Below are positions 1-5,664 of a DNA stretch of 5,923 nucleotides, piece by piece (the first letter of the stretch is position 1; each line of letters begins with the position of its first letter). The DNA comes from Thermoplasmata archaeon (GTDB lineage: Archaea; Thermoplasmatota; Thermoplasmata; Thermoplasmatales; Thermoplasmataceae). Under the pieces are notes generated by a model, which did not search any database, was not told the DNA's origin, and saw only the letters and a program-made list of their open reading frames with translations. Made by a program: the position numbers and the translations under genes. Where the stretch lies: NCBI GenBank assembly GCA_021827885.1, contig JAKAUD010000143.1:1-5923 (forward strand), written 5' to 3'.

Positions 1-72
1 CAGAGTAATGCATTGTCAATTCTATCGTCTCTATTCTAAGCAATATTCCCGACAAACACTTTCTTGTATTAT

Positions 73-96
73 GCTGTATAACAATAGTTATACAGC
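73..96. repeat. Perfect inverted repeat upstream of the sugar operon
   Basis: The arms GCTGTATAAC (73-82) and GTTATACAGC (87-96) are exact reverse complements separated by the four bases AATA. They lie 44 bases before the first gene. In DNA this could be an operator for a dimeric regulator; in RNA it would be a 10-bp hairpin. No T-run follows it, so a bacterial-type terminator is unlikely. The repeat is seen directly; its role is inferred. Confidence 0.6.
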
Positions 97-110
97 TACT
101 CGGACAAAAT

Positions 111-120
111 CTCTAATAAT
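111..120 (+). promoter_or_regulatory. Possible archaeal TATA box for the five-gene operon
   Basis: The AT-rich stretch CTCTAATAAT is centred about 25 bases before the GTG start at 140, the distance expected for an archaeal TATA box if the transcript begins at or just before the start codon. An A-rich run (106-109) immediately upstream could belong to a BRE-like element. There is no clear Shine-Dalgarno sequence before the GTG, which agrees with leaderless transcription. The match is weak, and the TATA inside the hairpin at 73-96 is an alternative. Confidence 0.25.
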
Positions 121-139
121 TCCGTCTCGATAACGGTAT

Positions 140-1384
140 GTGCCTTTAGTTAAATGTCCCATATGTAATGAAAATGATAATGAAATTATGCTTGATTTAG
201 GTATGCAACCTCCAGCCAATTCTTTGAACGACACTTACGAAGAGGCTATTAGTAACGAAAGGTTTGAACTAGCCCTGCGATTGTGTAATAATTGTCTTTA
301 CGTGTGGTTAACCGAAATTGTTCCACCTGATAGACTCTTTAGGAATAACACTTACATAACTGGTGTTAGCACTACGACCCGTAGGGACATGAATAGTTTC
401 TTTCAAAGCTGTCTATTAAACTGTAATCTTACCGGACCGAGAAAGATTTTGGACATTGCATCCAACGATGGCACTTTGCTCGAATACTTCAAAGCAGAAG
501 GATATGAAGTAATGGGGGTTGAACCATCGAAGAACGCATTCGTTCTGGCTGGAGAGAGGGGTATTCCTACCATTAATGATTTTTTCAATCTAAATTTGAG
601 CAAGAAGCTTTTTAATGACTATAATAAGTTTGATTTAATTACAGCTACCAATGTGATAACACACGTTGAGAAACCAATGGAATTTCTTGAAGCCTGCAAG
701 CAATTATTAAACAAAGGAGGGAGCATAGGATTAGAGTTTTATTATTTTGAATCTATTATTGCAAATACTGCATTTGACCAAATATACCACGAACATGTAT
801 CGTATTTCAACCTTACCACTTTCCAAAAATTGCTTGAGAGAGTGGGTTTAGAGGCTTATCACGCCGAAGTTGTTCCCTCACAGGGAGGGTCACTTAGAAT
901 ATTTATTTCTCTGCCCACCCAACATTTGATTGATGATTCCATACCTAATCTATTAGCTAGTGAAGGTTTGATAAGCGAAATAAAGAAGAGATACCAAAAT
1001 TTTGCAATTTCAGCAATAAAACGAGCGGAATTAATTAAGAAAGTATTGAGCGCGAATGTTCTTAATGGAAAAATTATTGCAGGTTATGGAGCATCCGCTA
1101 AAGCAACCGTCCTTACCAACTATCTAAATTTAGATAGACAGATAGTGAAGGGAATCGCAGACTTAAGTTCGACAAAGCAAGGTAAGTATATACCCGGGTC
1201 AGGGATTCCTGTCATCGCACCGGAAAATTTGATAGACTTATCTCCCGATATAGTTGTAATCTTCTCTTGGAACATTGCAGAAGAAATAGTTAAACAACTC
1301 GCGCATCAATTTGAGAGAAGTTTCATTGCACTACAATTTATGCCAAAGATAACTGAAATTGTCGTAGATGGGGCGAAAATATAA
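140..1384 (+). CDS. SAM-dependent sugar C-methyltransferase (TcaB9/TylCIII/NovU type)
   Basis: This 414-residue protein has the full three-part architecture of ketosugar C-methyltransferases. An N-terminal zinc finger uses C6, C9, C49 and C52. The central Rossmann methyltransferase domain carries the SAM motif LDIASNDGTLL (104-114) and GVEPS (126-130). The signature YHEH is at 216-219; in the family member TcaB9 the equivalent Tyr, Glu and His line the active site and act in C-3 methylation. A C-terminal domain contains GYGASAKATVL (315-325), typical of the family's nucleotide-sugar-binding half. The likely substrate is a nucleotide-linked 4-keto-6-deoxyhexose, which gains a methyl branch on the ring. 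The GTG at 140 is the first possible start after an in-frame TAA at 131, and a later start would lose the zinc finger. The stop codon directly abuts rfbF, implying a CDP-sugar substrate. The family is near certain; the carbon methylated is inferred. Confidence 0.93.
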   Translation: MPLVKCPICNENDNEIMLDLGMQPPANSLNDTYEEAISNERFELALRLCNNCLYVWLTEIVPPDRLFRNNTYITGVSTTTRRDMNSFFQSCLLNCNLTGPRKILDIASNDGTLLEYFKAEGYEVMGVEPSKNAFVLAGERGIPTINDFFNLNLSKKLFNDYNKFDLITATNVITHVEKPMEFLEACKQLLNKGGSIGLEFYYFESIIANTAFDQIYHEHVSYFNLTTFQKLLERVGLEAYHAEVVPSQGGSLRIFISLPTQHLIDDSIPNLLASEGLISEIKKRYQNFAISAIKRAELIKKVLSANVLNGKIIAGYGASAKATVLTNYLNLDRQIVKGIADLSSTKQGKYIPGSGIPVIAPENLIDLSPDIVVIFSWNIAEEIVKQLAHQFERSFIALQFMPKITEIVVDGAKI

Positions 1385-2161
1385 TTGAAAGTAGTAATTC
1401 TAGCCGGCGGTCTCGGAACGAGAATTAGCGAAGAAACCACTATAAAGCCGAAACCAATGGTGGAAATCGGAGATGAACCAATTCTCTGGCATATAATGAA
1501 AATTTACTCCACCCAGGGTTTTTCTGACTTTATCATCTGTGCGGGTTATAAGCAGCATCTAATCAAGGACTATTTTGTTAATTATATGCACAACCATGTG
1601 AATTTGGAAGTAGATCTGAACAAAAGACAGACAAAGGTTTTGGGAGAACATGTAGAAGATTGGAAAATAACAATTGTTGATACTGGAAAGTTTACAATGA
1701 CTGGGGGGCGAATTAAAAGAATTTCAAAATACGTAAACGATGAAGCATTTATGCTTACATATGGTGACGGACTTGCCGATATTAACCTTAAGGCCCTGAT
1801 TGAGACTCATGCTTTGTCGAAATCGTATACCACTGTAACAGCGGTACAACCAAAGGGTAGATTTGGCTCTTTGGTTATAGCTGAATCCGGGCAAGTCGAG
1901 AAGTTCCAAGAAAAACCTCCTGGTGATGGCTTCTGGGTCAACGGAGGTTATTATTTAATGGAACCTGAAATCTTTGATTTTATTGAAGGCGATCAAACGG
2001 TATGGGAGGATAAACCAATGTCACAACTTGCTTCACAGGGAAAACTTAATTCTTATAAGCACTATGGTTTCTGGCGACCCATGGATACAATGACTGACAA
2101 AAGAAACTTAGAAGAGATGTGGAATTCAGGAAAGGCACCTTGGAAGATATGGGATGACTGA
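1385..2161 (+). CDS. rfbF: Glucose-1-phosphate cytidylyltransferase
   Basis: The enzyme converts CTP and alpha-D-glucose 1-phosphate into CDP-glucose and pyrophosphate, the entry step to CDP-activated deoxysugars, in the cytoplasm. Its 258 residues match the usual family length of about 257. The nucleotidyltransferase signature is at the N-terminus: AGGLGTR (7-13), then the family-specific EET and KPKPM (21-25). YGDGLAD (126-132) contains D128, the expected metal-binding aspartate. The QEKPPGDGFWVNGGYY segment and the C-terminal GFWRPMDT with a downstream WK-IW ending are also characteristic. The start is TTG at 1385, touching the previous stop with no gap; it gives the canonical MKVVILAGG opening, and no upstream start is possible in frame without entering the methyltransferase gene. 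It defines the pathway as CDP-linked. Confidence in function is high. Confidence 0.95.
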   Translation: MKVVILAGGLGTRISEETTIKPKPMVEIGDEPILWHIMKIYSTQGFSDFIICAGYKQHLIKDYFVNYMHNHVNLEVDLNKRQTKVLGEHVEDWKITIVDTGKFTMTGGRIKRISKYVNDEAFMLTYGDGLADINLKALIETHALSKSYTTVTAVQPKGRFGSLVIAESGQVEKFQEKPPGDGFWVNGGYYLMEPEIFDFIEGDQTVWEDKPMSQLASQGKLNSYKHYGFWRPMDTMTDKRNLEEMWNSGKAPWKIWDD

Positions 2162-3121
2162 ATGGAAAGCAGAAGAATTGCTGTTACAGGGGCCAATGGT
2201 TTTATTGGGGCAAATCTATGCCATTATTTCTCTTCTCTTGGCCATGAGGTATATCCCGTGATAAGAAAGGGATCGGATTATTGGAGGCTAAATAACCCTA
2301 ATGAAAGCATCAAAATTGTTTCTATAAACGACTTTAAAATAGATGCACTTGTAGATATAATGCATGAAATTCGTCCTGAAATCGTATTGAATTCTGTTGG
2401 CGCTGACCAAAAAAATACTATTGACAATCCAGAAGCAAACTGGAACTCAAATTTTATGTCACTGATTAGGTTAGTTCAATCTCTGAAGGGATTATCTATA
2501 GAGAAGTTTATACATGCAGGTTCCTCCTTTGAATATGGAAATGTTAATGACGGAAATTTACTGTCTGAGAATTTAGAATGCAACCCTGTCAGTGAATATG
2601 CCATCTCAAAATTAACTCAAGGTTTTTATTTGAAACATGCTTCCAAGAATTACTCCATGCCATGTGTTGTATTGAGAATTTTTAATATATTCGGTCCTTA
2701 CGAGTCTCTGAATAGATTGATACCGTACCTCATTGTTAAAGCATTAAAGAGTGAGAAGATATCTTTAATGAATCCTCAAGTTACAAGGGATTTTATATTT
2801 GTACAGGATGTTATGCTTGCATTTGAGAAATCGTTGGATTACAAAGCAGAGTCAAGTTATTCATTATTCAATATCGGAACAGGGATTGGAGCAAAGGTAC
2901 CTGAAGTTGCAAAACTGATTACAAAAATTGTAGGTAATCAATCTGAAATCGAGTTTACTGCAGGCGATTTGAGACCTGAAAACAATATTCCTGGACCAAT
3001 AGCTGACATTTCTCTGGCAAAGAAGGAACTTAAATGGTTCCCATTACATTCATTACAAGATGGATTGAATAAAGACGTAAAGTGGTTCTCTGATCATCTA
3101 GATTACTACGAAAAATCTTAA
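2162..3121 (+). CDS. NAD(P)-dependent epimerase/dehydratase, extended SDR (CDP-sugar modification)
   Basis: This 319-residue extended SDR protein acts on a nucleotide sugar. The Rossmann nucleotide-binding motif TGANGFIG (9-16) has the G-x2-G-x2-G pattern. Serines in AGSSFEYG (S121/S122) and Y146-x3-K150 (YAISK) supply a complete catalytic triad. The downstream RDFIFVQDV stretch and FNIGTG are typical substrate-pocket elements of this superfamily. It lacks the TGHTGFKG-type opening and roughly 360-residue length of classical RfbG CDP-glucose 4,6-dehydratases. It resembles reductases such as CDP-paratose or CDP-abequose synthases at least as much. Likely roles are 4-ketoreduction of the C-methylated CDP-sugar or, less likely, 4,6-dehydration. 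Its ATG follows the rfbF stop with no spacer, so the two are probably co-translated. Family certain, reaction unresolved. Confidence 0.88.
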   Translation: MESRRIAVTGANGFIGANLCHYFSSLGHEVYPVIRKGSDYWRLNNPNESIKIVSINDFKIDALVDIMHEIRPEIVLNSVGADQKNTIDNPEANWNSNFMSLIRLVQSLKGLSIEKFIHAGSSFEYGNVNDGNLLSENLECNPVSEYAISKLTQGFYLKHASKNYSMPCVVLRIFNIFGPYESLNRLIPYLIVKALKSEKISLMNPQVTRDFIFVQDVMLAFEKSLDYKAESSYSLFNIGTGIGAKVPEVAKLITKIVGNQSEIEFTAGDLRPENNIPGPIADISLAKKELKWFPLHSLQDGLNKDVKWFSDHLDYYEKS

Positions 3122-3142
3122 ACTATTGAGTATTCTAGTAAT

Positions 3143-4135
3143 ATGAAAGTGCTCGTTACAGGCGGGGCAGGATATATTGGCTCATTGCTAACAGAAATGC
3201 TTGCAGATAGAGATTATGAGGTTATAGTTCTGGACAGATTCATGTTTGGGGATACAATTGGCAACCTTGAGAATGTGACAAAAATTTCAGAAGATATTCG
3301 ATATCTTGAAACCGAAAAATTTATCCGAATTTTAAGCAACGTGGACGCTGTTATTGATCTTGCAGCTCTCTCCAATGATCCATCTGGTGAACTAAATCCT
3401 TTGAACACTATTTCAATTAATCATTTAGGTCGCCTGAGAGTGGCTGCACTTTCCAAAGTAGCAGGAGTGGGTAGGTACATTCTGCCATCATCTTGCAGCA
3501 TATATGGTTTTAATGATGATTTTGTTGATGAAAATTCAAACCCTAATCCTCTTACAACATATGCGAAGGCGAATCTGGCAATTGAAAAAGACAGCTTAGC
3601 CCTTAACTCCGATGAGTTTAAAGTCACCGTCTTCCGACTTGCCACGGTTTATGGATTATCGATAAATAGAATGAGATTTGATTTGGTTGTAAACGATATT
3701 GTTGGCCAGGTATATACCAAGGGTTTCACAACACTCACTACGGGGGGAAAACAGTGGAGACCATTCATACATGTAAGAGATGTGTGTAAAGGAATACTTC
3801 TTGGCTTGGAAAAAAACAGAGACCTTGGAGGAGAGATATTAAATCTAGGATCAAATGATCAGAATTATCAGATCATGGATGTGGCGAAGAGGATATTTCT
3901 GGCTCTTGGCAATGATGAGAAGTATGAATGGGTTGGTTCACCTGATACGCGTTCGTACAAAGTTAAGTTCGATAAAATTGCTAAATTGTGGGATTTTCAT
4001 CCGGATTGGGATATAGAAAAGGGTGCCAGAGATCTATGGAAAGCCCTTGAAGAGGGTAATCTGCGATACGGTGACCCAAGGACAATCACTGTGAAATGGT
4101 ACATGAAACTTATTGAAGAGGGGATACAACTTTGA
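3143..4135 (+). CDS. Extended SDR, NAD-dependent epimerase/dehydratase-like, with altered YxxxK motif
   Basis: This 330-residue protein begins with the NAD-binding motif TGGAGYIG (6-13), followed by D31 at the end of the second strand, where it would bind the adenosine ribose of NAD. The active-site segment SSCSIYG (116-122) and the substrate-pocket stretch WRPFIHVRDV are present. The catalytic motif reads Y140-A-K-A-N144, so Asn occupies the usual Lys position. This may be a subfamily trait or may indicate a changed role. In context it should act as an epimerase, reductase or dehydratase on the CDP-4-keto sugar. It starts at ATG 3143, 21 bases after the previous gene, the only real gap in the operon. 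No Shine-Dalgarno is evident there, and a TATA-like TTAAAC about 25 bases upstream could be a weak internal promoter. Family certain, reaction unknown. Confidence 0.88.
   Translation: MKVLVTGGAGYIGSLLTEMLADRDYEVIVLDRFMFGDTIGNLENVTKISEDIRYLETEKFIRILSNVDAVIDLAALSNDPSGELNPLNTISINHLGRLRVAALSKVAGVGRYILPSSCSIYGFNDDFVDENSNPNPLTTYAKANLAIEKDSLALNSDEFKVTVFRLATVYGLSINRMRFDLVVNDIVGQVYTKGFTTLTTGGKQWRPFIHVRDVCKGILLGLEKNRDLGGEILNLGSNDQNYQIMDVAKRIFLALGNDEKYEWVGSPDTRSYKVKFDKIAKLWDFHPDWDIEKGARDLWKALEEGNLRYGDPRTITVKWYMKLIEEGIQL
4118..4125 (+). promoter_or_regulatory. Shine-Dalgarno site supporting the TTG start at 4132
   Basis: GAGGGGAT matches seven of eight bases of the archaeal consensus GAGGTGAT and ends six bases before the TTG at 4132. 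It lies inside the end of the preceding SDR gene. It favours the TTG start, which overlaps the previous stop as TTGA, over the in-frame ATG at 4153, which has no good site at proper spacing. Confidence 0.5.
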
Positions 4136-5169
4136 ATGTTCCTAAGGTTGAGATGAAAGGGGGCAATAATAAGAGAAGTTCAAGATTGTGGTGCACACTA
4201 AAAAAAGAAGGAAATGATTTATTCTTCAGCCTGGTTGATTACCGCAACAACTACTTTACCAGTAACGATCCTGAGAAAATTATAGAATTCTATAACGGCT
4301 TTGAGAACCGCGATCAACTGATCCAGTGGATGAAAGAGAGACCGAATGGTACTCACACCATCTACGAGGTAGAAGGTGACAACGACATTATCGTTGTGAT
4401 AACTACAGCAGATTTCAATGGAAAATTTGCAAATGAATGCAGGGAGAATATATTTAAAGGACTTCATATAGTATTCGTGGAAAGTGGCGGAAGGGACGAT
4501 TTCTATTTCAATTATGCACGCAACTGCAATGTCGGCATAAAGAAGGCCATGGAGTATAACCCTAAGTGGGTTGTTGTCTCCAACGATGATGCGTTCAAAA
4601 TTGATGATGTAGATGCACTGGTTAATGGACTGACAAAGTTAGATAACAAAAAATATGATACCGTCTTCACACTCCCCCCATCTAGATATCATTCACATAG
4701 AGAGAGCATAGGAAAGAGAAATCTGGTTAGATCGCTTTTCTATTCCACATATGATTCATCGCACCGAATCAGAAAGAAAATTGAGGATAAATACAACATT
4801 AATTACATGATTCGTCCGGGAAAAGGTATGTCTAAAATAATGCTGAATAATGTAGAGAATATTATACTTACGCAAGCATTTGGGATATTTAGCCCTAATT
4901 TTTTAAGGAAATTTACTAATGGACCATACGATCTCGTCTATATAAATAATATTGAAGAATTTGATCTATCGTACGAGTTAAACAAAGAGGAGAGGCGACT
5001 TGGTTACATAAATTATAGAGTTGGTGACTACGTTGGTACGTCTCTTGGTAACGGAAAGGATAGATGGATGCGTTCTCTGGCAAGCGAAGTTTATTTTAAT
5101 TTTAAGCTAGAGAATAGACTAACACCTTTTGAGAAATTTAACCCCATTATTTTAGATTCTTCCCACTGA
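4132..5169 (+). CDS. Putative GT2-like (GT-A fold) glycosyltransferase with an extra N-terminal domain
   Basis: This 345-residue protein is not immediately recognisable, but its middle part has the GT-A pattern. A hydrophobic strand DIIVVITTADF (85-95) is followed by VFVESGG (114-120), N-x-GIKKAMEYNPKWVVVS, and the acidic N151-D152-D153 in the position of the metal-binding DxD. Later NNIEEFDLSYEL (from 272, with E276 and D278) resembles the catalytic ED region, and GTSLGNGKDRWMRS the closing segment of GT2 enzymes. Residues 1-82 form an additional domain rich in charged and aromatic residues, of unknown role. No signal peptide or membrane segment is apparent, so it is probably cytoplasmic or peripherally membrane-bound. 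It overlaps the SDR stop by four bases and ends the operon. It is the natural candidate to transfer the CDP-linked branched sugar; donor and acceptor are inferred. Confidence 0.72.
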   Translation: MNVPKVEMKGGNNKRSSRLWCTLKKEGNDLFFSLVDYRNNYFTSNDPEKIIEFYNGFENRDQLIQWMKERPNGTHTIYEVEGDNDIIVVITTADFNGKFANECRENIFKGLHIVFVESGGRDDFYFNYARNCNVGIKKAMEYNPKWVVVSNDDAFKIDDVDALVNGLTKLDNKKYDTVFTLPPSRYHSHRESIGKRNLVRSLFYSTYDSSHRIRKKIEDKYNINYMIRPGKGMSKIMLNNVENIILTQAFGIFSPNFLRKFTNGPYDLVYINNIEEFDLSYELNKEERRLGYINYRVGDYVGTSLGNGKDRWMRSLASEVYFNFKLENRLTPFEKFNPIILDSSH

Positions 5170-5199
5170 TTATATCTTTTCCTCCTTTATACTCTTTCT
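5170..5199 (+). terminator. T-rich probable archaeal terminator after the operon
   Basis: Immediately after the glycosyltransferase stop, the plus strand is pyrimidine-rich with several short T-runs (for example TCTTTTCCTCCTTTAT) and lacks a stable hairpin. Archaeal RNA polymerase commonly terminates at such U-rich tracts. The composition is seen directly; the function is inferred from position. Confidence 0.35.
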
Positions 5200-5303
5200 G
5201 GAATGCCACTTGAAGTTCTGCTGTTCATAGCAAAGCCATATTCTGACCTTCTTCAAGAGTCGGAGGAGTTGGTTTTGACTGCGCCGTAAGCAGCAGGTTC
5301 AAT
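5170..5303. other. Non-coding stretch between the operon and the transposase remnant
   Basis: This stretch follows both the glycosyltransferase stop and the transposase stop, so two genes converge on it. It probably contains the surviving end of the insertion sequence beyond the transposase gene. A 28-codon ORF (ATG 5203 to TAA 5289, plus strand, starting MPLEVLLFIAKPYSDLL) is open but has no good ribosome site, and I do not recognise it. No tRNA or strong hairpin was seen. In IS1111-type relatives of IS110 the guide (bridge) RNA comes from this side of the transposase gene, so a decayed guide-RNA region is possible but unproven. Confidence 0.4.
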
Positions 5304-5645
5304 TCAACTCATCCTTCTCTGTATGATATATTCATCGTAAGCCTGTTTTCTCTTGAGCATGCAGTATATCGTCCTGAGAAGATGTCTAGCGGCAGCTATT
5401 TTCGCCTTCTTTGATCCAGATCTTTCCGATATCCGTTCACAGGCAATCGTAATGGGTGAATCCTTCCTGATCATCTTGTGTATCTGAACGCACTCAACAA
5501 GCAGGTACTTCAGGAACGTATTGCCCTTTGCTATGTGGCCCTTCCACTCCATGTTTCCGGACTGGTGTATCCTGGGAACCATGCCGTCGCAGGAGAATAT
5601 GTTGTCCTCGCTGGGGAAGAATGAGAGAAGGATTAGCTTATCTAC
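5304..5645 (-). pseudogene. IS110-family transposase remnant (C-terminal Tnp domain only)
   Basis: The minus strand is open from 5645 to a TGA at 5306-5304, about 113 residues. Recognisable homology starts near FFPSEDN (about 5621) and runs through DGMVPRIHQSGN, GHIAKGNTFLKYLLVE, AKIAAARHLLRTIYCMLKR and a short tail. This is the C-terminal 'transposase IS116/IS110/IS902' pattern, including the QSG serine region thought to supply the nucleophile in this family. Full-length members have roughly 300-400 residues with an N-terminal RuvC-like DEDD domain, which is absent: the sequence upstream on this strand is stopped at 5648 and becomes ctaB. The remnant therefore cannot transpose by itself. An ATG at 5582 is available but would only truncate it further. 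It lies convergent with the sugar operon and divergent from ctaB, and its G+C is higher than the operon's. Confidence 0.85.
5637..5644 (+). promoter_or_regulatory. Possible TATA box for ctaB at the IS junction
   Basis: CTTATCTA is centred about 24 bases before the ctaB ATG at 5665, as expected for a leaderless archaeal transcript. No Shine-Dalgarno sequence precedes the ATG. The box sits just outside the region with recognisable transposase homology (which ends near 5621-5626), so the original core promoter of ctaB may have survived the insertion or deletion. This is inferred from spacing and composition only. Confidence 0.35.
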
Positions 5646-5664
5646 TTACCTATCATTATCAGTC

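Noticed and set aside
403..603. Minus-strand ORF of 66 codons opposite the methyltransferase gene
   Set aside because: It is a shadow of the well-supported methyltransferase reading frame, with no recognisable motif or ribosome site.
1724..1909. Minus-strand ORF of 61 codons opposite rfbF
   Set aside because: rfbF is certain in this region, and the antisense peptide resembles no family I know.
3214..3645. Two minus-strand ORFs of 64 and 74 codons opposite the second SDR gene
   Set aside because: Both lie wholly inside the SDR frame and show no independent coding signal.
3840..3880. Closely spaced GATC-containing repeats (TGATCAGAATTATCAGATCA)
   Set aside because: Short, imperfect and within coding sequence that fits the SDR protein; not enough repeats or regularity for a CRISPR array or regulatory array.
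4219..4467. Minus-strand ORF of 82 codons opposite the glycosyltransferase gene
   Set aside because: It is antisense to a continuous 345-codon gene whose GT2-like motifs are in the plus frame; there is no support for a second gene.
5203..5289. Plus-strand 28-codon ORF as a small protein gene
   Set aside because: It is short, without a ribosome site or recognisable family, and lies in the probable IS end; it is mentioned only as part of the non-coding stretch.
5599..5664. Upstream in-frame ATG for ctaB preceded by an AGGAGAAT-like sequence
   Set aside because: The extra 22 codons are antisense transposase sequence and do not resemble a CtaB N-terminus; the apparent ribosome site is complementary to transposase codons, and its spacing is too short.
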